A model generated the notes under the pieces. It made no database searches and was not told the origin of the DNA. It saw only the letters and a program-made list of their open reading frames with translations. A stretch of 64,000 nt of DNA from Methylobacillus methanolivorans (lineage in GTDB: Bacteria > Pseudomonadota > Gammaproteobacteria > Burkholderiales > Methylophilaceae): the NCBI RefSeq assembly GCF_020531845.1, contig NZ_JAJAVF010000004.1, forward strand, positions 228,045 through 292,044, given 5' to 3'. The position numbers and the translations under genes are program-made. Positions 25,901-33,763 of the stretch are shown here, in pieces. The stretch's first letter is position 1, and each line of letters begins with the position of its first letter.

Positions 25901-26437
25901 ATCATTGCGTCGCACCATGATGCAGCTTGGCTCTCCAATGAAGTTGATCGTATGGTCACCCAGAAAAGACACCAGCTCCTTGCCATTGATAATGACATCA
26001 CCAGAAAACGGGAAGCAGGTCGCCATGATATCTGGCAAGGGTTCGCCATCTTCATCAATGCGTTGCCGGCGTGAAGATGCCAACACAATTCCTGCCTCGT
26101 TTTCCATGACGGCAACCAGTGAGGCAATACAGTCTGGCTCAAGTACGTCGTCATCGTGTAGGAACTTGATGTATTTGCCTTGAGCAAGCTTGATGCCGTT
26201 CACCGTGCTGGGGAGCTCGCCATCCGGGACAGCATTTCTAGAGTAGTGAATCGGGAAAGGTGAAGACGCCTGCTTTTGCTGGACAAGCGCTTCGATATCC
26301 CGCCCAGGGTTGTCATCGCAAATAACCAGCTCCAGCGCTGGATAGGTCTGCGCCAGTGCACTATCCAGGGCTTGCTCGAGGTACTGGAGCTTGTAGGCTG
26401 GCATGACGATGCTGACCAGCGGGAGTGCACTTACCAT
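22904..26437 (-). CDS. Four-module glycosyltransferase (GT2-GT2-GT2-GTB)
   Basis: 1177 residues. Module 1 (about 6-230) is a GT2 domain with VSIVMPAYK and the metal motif HDDD (94-97). Module 2 (about 328-540) is GT2-like but degenerate (PRIAIMLIDLEG..., AYADDI). Module 3 (about 566-800) is another GT2 (GVSIVIVVKDR, ADVDLCLKL). Module 4 (about 850-1177) is a GT-B-like domain (HHADPYGCGHYRVIQPL, RVGWAGGNSHTGDL, LLEYGACGFPVICSD). Such enzymes polymerise or decorate surface glycans. It is the last gene of the 13-gene cluster. Substrates cannot be inferred. Confidence 0.85.
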   Translation of the reverse strand: MVSALPLVSIVMPAYKLQYLEQALDSALAQTYPALELVICDDNPGRDIEALVQQKQASSPFPIHYSRNAVPDGELPSTVNGIKLAQGKYIKFLHDDDVLEPDCIASLVAVMENEAGIVLASSRRQRIDEDGEPLPDIMATCFPFSGDVIINGKELVSFLGDHTINFIGEPSCIMVRRNDVLEMAETLMSLNGKIIDWVGDLALCVKLLQRGNFAFLAKPLTNFRVSRAQFSQIGRDQAGIGNQGHADFRKAIRDLGWYRTSGNNRLVNVAPITPLKARIFKPVDLLAALQRAAGLGSVSLASWLGIRRPTEAQRSLIDQHLASQQGGPRIAIMLIDLEGTKEAIEHTLGKLREANTYHNIEIWVFSPLASLALPDDAKLVTVPSADGTTAAINAALTETQAEWILLAETGSEFMPSGLLISALDLPTLPASCHAAYADDILRLEDNELGLNLRPDLNLDLLLSFPASMSPHWFFRRASLVELGGFSTTTGRAFELEYQLRLIEQLGLGSIAHISEPVMIGNKLEMADCAEEEAVIGQHLRNRGYEQALVRSHMPRCYAIDYGHALQPGVSIVIVVKDRLSQIQRCLETLLENTSYANYEVLLLDHGNQAADICTWLAGIESMALPQLRVLRFDAGLSHETICNQAAQQAHGEFLLWLGDGAGILSPDWLQQLLNHGQRPEVGAVSGKLVSADGKIRHAGLLLGLHGPAGQAFEGLSHDDSGYMQRLQLDQQYTALSRECLLLRRELFLQAGGFDEEPLLSRWADVDLCLKLHQAGFLNVWTPRVTLLMDMPLGSTASISEEDAMYARWLPTLARDPAYNPGFSLQAEPGFKLAEPTLSWRPLQAWKPVPTILAHHADPYGCGHYRVIQPLMAMRDATLIDGTISGNLLSPVELERYAPDAIILQRQTTEERVEVIRRMKAFSQAFKVYELDDYLPNLPMKNMHRKLITKDAVKALRQGLGFVDRFVVSTPALAEAFADLHADIRVVKNRLPVSWWQGLQSQRRISAKPRVGWAGGNSHTGDLELITDVVKELADEVEWVFFGMCPEALRPYVHEFHGGVPIDQYPQALANLNLDLALAPVEQNLFNECKSNLRLLEYGACGFPVICSDIRCYQEDNLPVTRVKNRFRDWVDAIRMHTADLDAAAKAGDALRQEVLAHWMLEGAHLHEWRRAWLPDSD

Positions 26438-26489
26438 TTGGAACCTTGTTAAATAGATAGGGCGAGCTGATGAGAGAGGCTGGCCAATT

Positions 26490-27671
26490 TTAATGGCCGT
26501 TTACAATGCTAGAAATAGTTTTTAATGAGATAGGGTGCCCTGAGTAATCCAGTCCACTCAAGAAGTATTGGGGTGCGACAAAAATTTCTTCTATTTTTTC
26601 GGGTATGTCTTGAAAGAGATGTTTGTATTTTTTATGCACAAAGAATGCATTGCTCCCCGTGATGTTGCAACAAACAGGAAAGTATCCATATTCAGAAAAT
26701 AAGTCGACAAAAGAGACAAAGCTTGCGCCAAAGTAGTCATCACCAAGCCATTCATGGTGGTCATTGTAGGGAATGACAAACTTGATGGGGGGAATGAATT
26801 TGGCATTATATTCAGTGATAAACACATGAGGCTGTATACCTGAATCGAGTAAGGCTTTTACGAAGTGCCAATCATTGCCATCAAGATCCATGGAAACAAG
26901 ATTGCATGCATATTCACCAATCGCTTTTAATCCAGCACTGTAAAGTTCAGTGATGTTGTCTCTAGTTACCCATTCTTTAGAATAATAAAATCCAGTTTCT
27001 GGTTCTCGTGTGACGGGAAATGCCAAGTCCTGATTTCCAATCCAGAACCCTCTCCAATTGGAGGCAAGTAATGACAGAGTATTGTTCTCAGTGCCGTCTC
27101 CAACGCCATATTCTGCAAATACACCCTCTTGTAATTCCAAACGCCTCAATATCTCAAATGTAATGCCATCCTCTTCATTCTGTGAGTACACTTTTGCAGC
27201 ATGCCGACTTAACGGGTTGGGGTGTTTCCTCAGGGCCTCTTGGCCTGTATACCTTAGGAGTCGAAGGATTTCATGTGTTTTCGTGTTGATTGCGGACACC
27301 GTGTGCTTGTAAATTGAGAGCGGGTTGTCTTCCAAGAAAATATCATATTGCGCAGTATCAATGGATAGGCCTAATTCTGCCTGCGCATCTAGAAAATTCA
27401 AATGGCTAATTCCAGCTTCTTTACATAATTTTTCCACCCAATCACGGCCTTGCGGGCTGGCAGAGAAGTCAATCGCGATGGCATCAGGGTACTGTTTCGC
27501 CTGTTCCAGAAATTGGGTGCTCGTCCAGCGGGTGATGCCGTGAATAGTATTGGATGATCTTTCATCATCCACTGCCGCAATGGGATGGTTGCAAGCCTGT
27601 GCCACCTTATCCCCAAATGCGGAACCAATACGAGACATGGGAGCCATTAAGAATACAAAGCGGTTTTTCAT
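26490..27671 (-). CDS. FkbM-like SAM methyltransferase with N-terminal duplicated module
   Basis: 393 residues. Residues 4-87 are a Rossmann-like module nearly copied from the C-terminus of the upstream gene. From about residue 155 comes a methyltransferase-like domain: SQNEEDGITFEIL, motif I-like AEYGVGDGTENNTL, and NLVSMDLDGNDWHFV, as in FkbM-related proteins. It probably O-methylates a sugar or handles an intermediate of the glycan made by this cluster. Base composition here is more AT-rich than neighbouring housekeeping genes, hinting at transfer. Confidence 0.7.
   Translation of the reverse strand: MKNRFVFLMAPMSRIGSAFGDKVAQACNHPIAAVDDERSSNTIHGITRWTSTQFLEQAKQYPDAIAIDFSASPQGRDWVEKLCKEAGISHLNFLDAQAELGLSIDTAQYDIFLEDNPLSIYKHTVSAINTKTHEILRLLRYTGQEALRKHPNPLSRHAAKVYSQNEEDGITFEILRRLELQEGVFAEYGVGDGTENNTLSLLASNWRGFWIGNQDLAFPVTREPETGFYYSKEWVTRDNITELYSAGLKAIGEYACNLVSMDLDGNDWHFVKALLDSGIQPHVFITEYNAKFIPPIKFVIPYNDHHEWLGDDYFGASFVSFVDLFSEYGYFPVCCNITGSNAFFVHKKYKHLFQDIPEKIEEIFVAPQYFLSGLDYSGHPISLKTISSIVNGH
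27411..27662 (-). repeat. Duplicated Rossmann-like module, copy A
   Basis: Encodes residues 4-87 of the FkbM-like protein. It aligns without gaps to copy B (27777-28022), sharing VFLMAP, SRIG, DD and FLEQAKQYPDAIAIDFSAS, and stays similar at DNA level. Confidence 0.75.
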
Positions 27672-27725
27672 TTTTATGCAGTCCCGGAGTTAGTTAGGCT
27701 GTTGGATATTCTGTAATGCAATGAT

Positions 27726-28871
27726 TTAACCTATATCACTCACTTGCGAGTGGACAGTCCAGTCACAGCGTTCTGTGCCGGTTTCTTCGCACAACCGGGC
27801 AACCCAGGCGCTACCTTGCAGACTGGCAGAGAAGTCAATCGCAATGGCATCAGGATATTGTTTTGCCTGTTCTAGGAATTGGACGCTGGACCAACGCGGC
27901 GCTCCGTGAATTGAAAGAATGGATGGCGTGTCATCAATAGCCGCAATGAGGTTGGCGCAGTTTTGTGCTATGCCTGCGCCAACTGCAAGCCCTATACGAG
28001 AGAGAGGGGCCATGAGGAAAACAGGCCTTTGGGTTGGATTGCGGAATGGTTTGATTTGTTGTCCATGCGGGCTGCTAAATGTTGTGGATGATTGATATGT
28101 AGGATCTGTTTCGTGAATGGCCAATAAGTTGTGATGGGCCTTGAAAAGCCGGTATTGCATGTTTTCCAATAAGCGGGAAAGCTCGGCGAGGTCACTTTTA
28201 ATCCACTCAACGAGAATGATGGGTTTGCAGGTTTCGAGCGTTTTCCTACCACCGCGCAAGGCTTCTATTTCCATTCCCTCAATATCAATCTTCATGAAAT
28301 CAAGACGGGTGAGGTTGAGGCAGTCTATGGAAACCATCTTAGTGGGCGTGAGAGCCGTTTCATTATATTGAATAGCCTGCCCGATGAACTCGGTGCCGAG
28401 ATGATGCCGTATCTCAAGGCTGCCGTAGCTTGCGGGGTGGTTGTAGTCTGGTTGCGGGACGCCGATGGTCCCTTCGCTCTCTCCAATCGCGCTCCATACA
28501 GCTCGCGCATTGAGGCAATTATTGATGGCGAGATTGCCGGCTAATGCATAAAAAATCCGCTCCTGCGCTTCAAAAGCGGTCACTGATCCCCACTCATGCA
28601 TTTGCCGTGCCCATTCAATGGCGTGAACGCCAATATTGGCTCCACAATCCAATGCGACGACGCCGTCACCGAAATGGGTCCGCCGAGATTGCAAGAGATC
28701 CAGAACCAGTGATACTTCCCATTGATCGAATGATGAGTTATTCAATAACTGCCATCCAACGCCATATTGGCTGCCGTCGGGAGTCTGGTTGTAGTCGTTA
28801 CGGTTCAGGATCATTGTTCCATGGTGGGTAGAACCCAAAACAAAGGCAATCGGTTTGGCAGGTGGCGTCAT
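27726..28871 (-). CDS. FkbM-family methyltransferase with C-terminal module
   Basis: 381 residues from the ATG at 28871 (GGAGAAAAC upstream; a farther start at 28916 lacks support). The N-terminal half is a classical FkbM SAM-dependent methyltransferase: motif I ALDCGANIGVHAI, acidic AFEAQERIF, LDFMKIDIEGMEIEAL. FkbM enzymes usually O-methylate hydroxyls of sugars or polyketides. The C-terminal 84-residue module is shared with the next gene. The terminal TERCDWTVHSQVSDIG does not match copy A, suggesting truncation by rearrangement. Confidence 0.8.
   Translation of the reverse strand: MTPPAKPIAFVLGSTHHGTMILNRNDYNQTPDGSQYGVGWQLLNNSSFDQWEVSLVLDLLQSRRTHFGDGVVALDCGANIGVHAIEWARQMHEWGSVTAFEAQERIFYALAGNLAINNCLNARAVWSAIGESEGTIGVPQPDYNHPASYGSLEIRHHLGTEFIGQAIQYNETALTPTKMVSIDCLNLTRLDFMKIDIEGMEIEALRGGRKTLETCKPIILVEWIKSDLAELSRLLENMQYRLFKAHHNLLAIHETDPTYQSSTTFSSPHGQQIKPFRNPTQRPVFLMAPLSRIGLAVGAGIAQNCANLIAAIDDTPSILSIHGAPRWSSVQFLEQAKQYPDAIAIDFSASLQGSAWVARLCEETGTERCDWTVHSQVSDIG
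27777..28022 (-). repeat. Duplicated Rossmann-like module, copy B
   Basis: Encodes the last about 83 structured residues of the upstream FkbM methyltransferase. It is the direct-repeat partner of copy A, and the protein ends 16 residues after it in a non-homologous tail. Confidence 0.75.
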
Positions 28872-28912
28872 CAAGTTTTCTCCAAAAAATTTAAGAGGCA
28901 GGAAGATGTTGA

Positions 28913-30520
28913 TCACATCGGTATGCCGAACACATCGGCGACATTTGCAGGCGGATGTGCCGGACTATCTGAACTGTCATCCAATGCTTTGTGGACAAGA
29001 TCAAGCACATCTTCTACCGCAATATCCCGAATGCATGGAACAGGTCCTCGCGCTTCTCGTGGCAGGGTGCAGGACCATCCGCAGCCGTAACAACTCATTT
29101 CCTTGATCGCGGGAATAGGTTTTTTGCCTGCCAGCTCCGACGGGTAGGGCACAAACATGCCATAGTGCCCTCCTCCCAAGATGCAGATTGAGGTGGTGTC
29201 GACTGCTGGTGCGATATGAACGGCGGAGGTTTCATTGCTGATTAAAATCTTTGCGCCACGAATCAGTTCAACTAGCTCCACCCAGTTCGTTTTTCCAGCA
29301 AGATTGATCACTTTGCCAGAAAGCGCTGCTTCAATTTCGTCGCACAAGAATTTCTCGCTTTTTGAACCACTCAATACGATATGCCAATTGAATTGTTCAG
29401 CGAGTTTGTTTGCGAGCATAGCAAATTTATGTGTCGGCCAGCGTCGACCGTGCCAGGATGCTCCCGGAAACAAAATGCAGTATGGACCATCAATCGGTGG
29501 CACTTTTTCTGCTTTTAACGGCAGCGATGCGATTGCCGGGGCAAGGTGCTTTCCTGTCAATATGGAAACAAATTCGGCATCTCTCTCGATCTCTGGGCGG
29601 ATAGGAATGCTAGATTGTAGTAGCTGTGTATACCATGGATTGGAACGTTCAAATTGCGCGGATGGTATGCCCGTGACGCGCAAGTGGCTGATGCTGCCAC
29701 CATGCCAACCAATGCGTTCGGGCGACCCGCTTGAGCGGATGAGCACGTCATCACGAATCAGGTAGCGGAAATAGGTAGGCTGGATGATGGTTGCATAATG
29801 TCCAAAGCGTAGCTTCAGCATTATTTTCCAGCGATATATGAGTTGCCTGAGAAATTTCTTATATTCAATTGGAACTACTATATCCCAGTAAGGGAGTGTT
29901 TTTGCATACTCCGCCCAAGCTGAATTGCAGAATAGGGTAATTTTCTTATCGGCATAATGTTCGCGGATATGTTTGGCCGAATTCAGCCAAATAAAGAAAT
30001 CACCCGCGCCATCCATCCTAATCAAGGCAATATCATTGCTCCTGCGTTGCCAGAGGCATGTGTTCGCAATCAACCAATCGCCTGCGCTGCGTACTTTATA
30101 TCGCCAGCCACCCCATACATGGGCGTGGCGTTCATCGGGATCTACATGTTCATATAGCCTGAAAACAGCAGTGGCTTGCCAATTATTCATGCAGGCGACA
30201 TTGTTTTTCCAGCACAATCGGTTGAAATATTCTTTGGGCTTTTTATTTTCACAAGTATTGATTGCAATCAGATCATCGTGTTGCGCCGCCAATGTTGTAA
30301 ACATGGTAGACGTGATCAAGGGGATATTGAAATAGGTTTCTGCTTCTTTAATGCGGAAGTCATCCACAATGGCAATGATTTCGCAGTGGCGATTAGCCTC
30401 AGGCAGACCTAGTATGCCTTCGCCTGCATGAGAACCAAGAATGACCACTTTGGTGGCATCGCCATTTTTTGCGATGATTTTCTTAGCTTTCCAATAAAAA
30501 TAATAACTTTTGAGATTCAT
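28913..30520 (-). CDS. Glycosyltransferase family 9 (heptosyltransferase-like)
   Basis: About 535 residues from the ATG at 30520 (a GTG lies two codons upstream). The N-terminal about 115 residues form a Rossmann-like module (KVVILGSHAGEGILGL, IIAIVDD, LITSTMF) distantly like the duplicated module of the next two genes. The remainder is GT9/GT-B: IALIRMDGAGDFFIWLN, CILFPGASWHGRRWP, LAGKTNWVELVELIRGAKILISNETSAVHIAPAV. A Cys-rich tail (SCYGCGWSC) may bind metal. GT9 enzymes add heptose or related sugars from nucleotide donors. Confidence 0.8.
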   Translation of the reverse strand: MNLKSYYFYWKAKKIIAKNGDATKVVILGSHAGEGILGLPEANRHCEIIAIVDDFRIKEAETYFNIPLITSTMFTTLAAQHDDLIAINTCENKKPKEYFNRLCWKNNVACMNNWQATAVFRLYEHVDPDERHAHVWGGWRYKVRSAGDWLIANTCLWQRRSNDIALIRMDGAGDFFIWLNSAKHIREHYADKKITLFCNSAWAEYAKTLPYWDIVVPIEYKKFLRQLIYRWKIMLKLRFGHYATIIQPTYFRYLIRDDVLIRSSGSPERIGWHGGSISHLRVTGIPSAQFERSNPWYTQLLQSSIPIRPEIERDAEFVSILTGKHLAPAIASLPLKAEKVPPIDGPYCILFPGASWHGRRWPTHKFAMLANKLAEQFNWHIVLSGSKSEKFLCDEIEAALSGKVINLAGKTNWVELVELIRGAKILISNETSAVHIAPAVDTTSICILGGGHYGMFVPYPSELAGKKPIPAIKEMSCYGCGWSCTLPREARGPVPCIRDIAVEDVLDLVHKALDDSSDSPAHPPANVADVFGIPM

Positions 30521-30595
30521 ATGCACTCATGACAGAGCAGAGGATAATTCGATTGCAATGGTAATTAAGTATGAATATTTCTTATGGGCAATTGG

Positions 30596-31219
30596 TCAGT
30601 TGCCATAAACGTATATCGGCTCATCATAACGAATGTCATATATGGTCTTATCCGCAATGTCGGCATTGTAGACTTGTGGCCAACCCAGTTCAGCACCTTT
30701 GCCAATGTTAATTCCTGAGCGCAGGATAGAACCGGTACGTAGAATGGCATGTGTGCCTACTTGGACGTGTGACCCGATTTGAGTTCCTGCTTCCACCCAC
30801 ACTGATGCATGGATGCGGCAATTGCTTCCCAAGTGACTGTTTGCATGAATAACGCTGTTGTAATCAATTCTGCAACCATGGCCGACCACTGCTTGTGGCC
30901 CGATAAATACGTTTTTCCCAATAATGACATCTGATGCGACATTGGCGTTTGCACTGACCAACGGTTGAAGGGAAAAACCGCGCTCCAAAGCTGCTTGAAA
31001 CAGTTCCATACGCTTGAAATTGCCGAAGCGCTCGTCAAAGGCGATGAATACGTCACCAGTCTTTGGATTTAATTCGTCAAAAATCGACAAATCGAATGCA
31101 TAGTCGCTGTCTTGTATCACTTCCAGTTTTTCAATATTTGCGTTGGGGTGTGTTTGTTCCCAAGAATGCCAAACTTGATCCAGATAGTCACCGCTACCTA
31201 TTATCCATCTAAAGTTCAT
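30596..31219 (-). CDS. Left-handed beta-helix acyltransferase (sugar O/N-acyltransferase-like)
   Basis: 207 residues. Hexapeptide repeats run from about residue 98 to 190 (VASDVIIGKNVFIGPQAVVGHGCRIDYNSVIHANSHLG...), preceded by a PglD-like N-terminal domain (about 1-90). It is a candidate for acylating the amino sugar using acyl-ACP or acyl-CoA. It overlaps the preceding Rieske gene by 11 nt. Confidence 0.82.
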   Translation of the reverse strand: MNFRWIIGSGDYLDQVWHSWEQTHPNANIEKLEVIQDSDYAFDLSIFDELNPKTGDVFIAFDERFGNFKRMELFQAALERGFSLQPLVSANANVASDVIIGKNVFIGPQAVVGHGCRIDYNSVIHANSHLGSNCRIHASVWVEAGTQIGSHVQVGTHAILRTGSILRSGINIGKGAELGWPQVYNADIADKTIYDIRYDEPIYVYGN

Positions 31220-32354
31220 GTTCAGTCTCCATCAAGGTGGTATACCAGCGTTCGATCAGTCTATTGGTGGATTCGTAAGCGCCTTGATTGGGGATGGGAG
31301 CATTAAGATGCAATCCAGTTTGTATTTTTTCCAGCATATCTACATCCTCCCCAACGATTTGCTTGCTGCCATGCATGTTAGCAAGCAGCACTTGGTGGGA
31401 TGAGGCGATGGGTTGTTTCTTGCGTGCGGTTATCCAGTACAGTTCCAGGTCTGTTTTATCCGGAGCGATAGGAATATGGTGCTCGATTGTGAACGAGTGA
31501 CCGCCATTGCCGCTGGCAATGTGCAGGTTGGGGATGCTAAGCCAATTGTAGTAGGCATCCTGATCGCCCCAGCGCTCGACGCTGGAGTGCCATGGAGCGC
31601 GACGCATGTCGGGGATCATGGCATCCCTTCCTCCATAACTGAAGCGGCGCATTTCCTTGCGTAAGCCCTCTGGGGTGTTGTCCGTCAGGGGTAATTGCGA
31701 TTCTGAGCATTGACTCTGGTCAATGGTGGAAACAAAGTCGACATAGTTTCCAAAGCTTTTGGGATGGAGAAAACGCACATGGTTGAAGTCGCGCAAGTTT
31801 TCGTAAACCAGCTTCCAGTTGAACTTGCAGTGCCAGGTTGTCACCATGACTTCCGTGTCATAAGCGAGAGAACTGCTTTCCAGGGATGCGAGAAATTGCG
31901 GCGAGAATTGTTCCTCCAATGGAAGCGGCTGGGGATCAAGGTTGATGAACAGCAGGTTGCCTACGGTACGGAGTGCAAACTCACGTAGTTTCAGTGATTG
32001 TTTTTCCGCCTCGTCAAACAGGTAGATGGCATCGCAATGCGGGATGTTGCTAACATGTCCCGTCGCATCGTACTTCCATGCATGATAAGGGCAAACGAGC
32101 GGCCGGGATCCAACGGGCTCCGTTTGCAGCGGTGCGCTTCTGTGCAGGCAGATATTTTCGAACGCATGCAGCTTGCCATGGGCGTTCTGGATCACGACAG
32201 GAGTGCCTGCCACCTTGCGGGTGATGAATGAATTATGCTGAGGCAACAGTGTTTTCAATCCGGCAAACAACCACACCTTGCGGAAAATCTTGGTCTGCTC
32301 ACGCTCGAAGATTTCCTGCGAGAGATAGTATTTGGGGTGCATGCGCGATTGCAT
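31209..32354 (-). CDS. Rieske non-heme iron oxygenase, alpha subunit
   Basis: 381 residues. The Rieske [2Fe-2S] site is Cys69-x-His71 and Cys88-x2-His91 (CLHRSAP..., CPYHAWKYD). The mononuclear iron site shows the expected pattern ENLRDFNHVRFLH (Asp189, His192, His197). Family members hydroxylate or demethylate ring or side-chain carbons with electrons from a reductase and ferredoxin, none of which is encoded nearby. In this glycan cluster it may hydroxylate the acyl chain or the sugar (inferred), recalling the hydroxylase found in Pseudomonas flagellin glycosylation islands. Confidence 0.88.
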   Translation of the reverse strand: MQSRMHPKYYLSQEIFEREQTKIFRKVWLFAGLKTLLPQHNSFITRKVAGTPVVIQNAHGKLHAFENICLHRSAPLQTEPVGSRPLVCPYHAWKYDATGHVSNIPHCDAIYLFDEAEKQSLKLREFALRTVGNLLFINLDPQPLPLEEQFSPQFLASLESSSLAYDTEVMVTTWHCKFNWKLVYENLRDFNHVRFLHPKSFGNYVDFVSTIDQSQCSESQLPLTDNTPEGLRKEMRRFSYGGRDAMIPDMRRAPWHSSVERWGDQDAYYNWLSIPNLHIASGNGGHSFTIEHHIPIAPDKTDLELYWITARKKQPIASSHQVLLANMHGSKQIVGEDVDMLEKIQTGLHLNAPIPNQGAYESTNRLIERWYTTLMETEHEL

Positions 32355-32381
32355 CAGTAGCTTCCTAGAAGATTTGCGCGA

Positions 32382-33023
32382 TTAGAAAATGACTTTGGCC
32401 GGGTTGCCGAAGACGGTAGCACCGGGCGGCACATCTTTGATGACGACGGCTCCGGCACCTACGGTGGCGCCCTCGCCTACCTTGATGCCAGGGGTAATCG
32501 TGGCATGCGGGTAGACAATGGCATGCGCGCCAATCTGTGCGCCACCACCGATGAAGACCATGGCACCGATTTGTGCGTAATTGCCGATGCGTACATCGTG
32601 GCTAAGGATGGTGGCGCTATGGATGTTGGCGAAATCCCCGATGTGCACATCCGGGCTGATTTGTACGCGAGCGGCCCAGAAGCACCCTGTTCCAAGATGG
32701 ACGCGTACGCTGATGTAACCGTCGGTGTTGTAGGGGGTGCGGATGTGGATGAATTGTGCGCCCTTGTCGAGCAGGGGGCGTGCATATTGTTCGCGTCCGC
32801 GAGGCAACCCGATGGCACAAACAAACACTTCATCATCTTGTGGCATATGTGTCAGGGGATTTCCCACGATATGTGCGCCGCAGTCTATGCCATCCAGCAT
32901 GTGTGGGCGTGTATCCAGAAATCCGGCAATCTCCCATGTCTTGCCGCAATCCGGGTCATCGCGCATTTGCACCAGCACTTCACGACCCCAGCCACCAGCG
33001 CCGATGATATAGGCCTTCTTCAT
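32382..33023 (-). CDS. PglD-like sugar acyltransferase
   Basis: 213 residues from the ATG at 33023. The N-terminal nucleotide-sugar-binding Rossmann motif is KKAYIIGAGGWGREV, then come hexapeptide repeats (VHIGDFANIHSATILSHDVRIGNYAQIGAMVFIGGGAQIGAHAIVYPHATI) ending in PPGATVFGNPAKVI. PglD enzymes acetylate UDP-4-amino-sugars; in related clusters they transfer other acyl groups. The start overlaps the SDR stop (ATGA). Confidence 0.87.
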   Translation of the reverse strand: MKKAYIIGAGGWGREVLVQMRDDPDCGKTWEIAGFLDTRPHMLDGIDCGAHIVGNPLTHMPQDDEVFVCAIGLPRGREQYARPLLDKGAQFIHIRTPYNTDGYISVRVHLGTGCFWAARVQISPDVHIGDFANIHSATILSHDVRIGNYAQIGAMVFIGGGAQIGAHAIVYPHATITPGIKVGEGATVGAGAVVIKDVPPGATVFGNPAKVIF

Positions 33024-33763
33024 CAAATTACTGCCCCACCGTCCATGACCAGGCTGGTGCCTGTGACCCACCGGCTGGCGTCCGACAGCATGTAAATCAC
33101 GCCATTGGCTACATCGTCGGGAGTGCCTAGTCCTAGCGGATGCCTGGCCTTTTGCTCTTCCAGCTGTGCTTGGTGTGCATCCCACATCGGGGTGGCAATC
33201 GCAGAAGGTGAAATGCCATTGACGCGAATTTTACGTTTGGCCTGTTCCAGTGCGAGGCATTTGATCATGCCGATCAGTCCGGATTTCATGGCCGAATAAG
33301 GTGCCAGGCCGCGGGTGCCACTATGTGCCGCGGTGGATAGCATGAACAGGATGGAGCCTTGTGGTGCGATGGCGTTTGCCTGTAGCAGGCGTTGCGTCAG
33401 CATCACGGGTGCGAGAAAGTTGATGCGATACATGTCTGTCATCAGCTGTTCGGACAGTTGTCGCACTGGGCAATGCTTTTGCATGCCGGCACAGTGCATG
33501 AGTCCATTCAATGTGGGTATTACGCTGACCAGCCTATGCCTGTCTTCTTCGCTGGTCAGGTCTGCCAGCACTTGTATATGGCCCTCCCCCTGCAGCTGGT
33601 CATAACTGGCCTGCAACCGCTCCTGGTTGCGCCCAGTAATGATCATGCGTGCACCACGTGCGGCGCAGCGAACGGCAATATGCTGGCCCAGGCCTGACGA
33701 TGCGCCGGTGACCAGAATGGTTTTTCCTTCTAGGGAAAAGGGATTGATCACAGCAACACTCAT
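33023..33763 (-). CDS. Short-chain dehydrogenase/reductase (FabG-like) 1
   Basis: 246 residues: TGASSGLG NAD(P)-binding motif, the Ser of LSTAAHSG and YSAMK active site, ending in TGTSLVMDGG. Likely a 3-oxoacyl-ACP or sugar ketoreductase. It is a diverged paralogue of the adjacent SDR (33760-34524) and translationally coupled to it. With KAS III and ACP it could yield a 3-hydroxyacyl group for the sugar. Confidence 0.87.
   Translation of the reverse strand: MSVAVINPFSLEGKTILVTGASSGLGQHIAVRCAARGARMIITGRNQERLQASYDQLQGEGHIQVLADLTSEEDRHRLVSVIPTLNGLMHCAGMQKHCPVRQLSEQLMTDMYRINFLAPVMLTQRLLQANAIAPQGSILFMLSTAAHSGTRGLAPYSAMKSGLIGMIKCLALEQAKRKIRVNGISPSAIATPMWDAHQAQLEEQKARHPLGLGTPDDVANGVIYMLSDASRWVTGTSLVMDGGAVI

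Noticed and set aside
28913..28971. Long out-of-phase frames opposite the glycan genes
   Set aside because: Antisense shadows with no ribosome binding site or recognisable domain.
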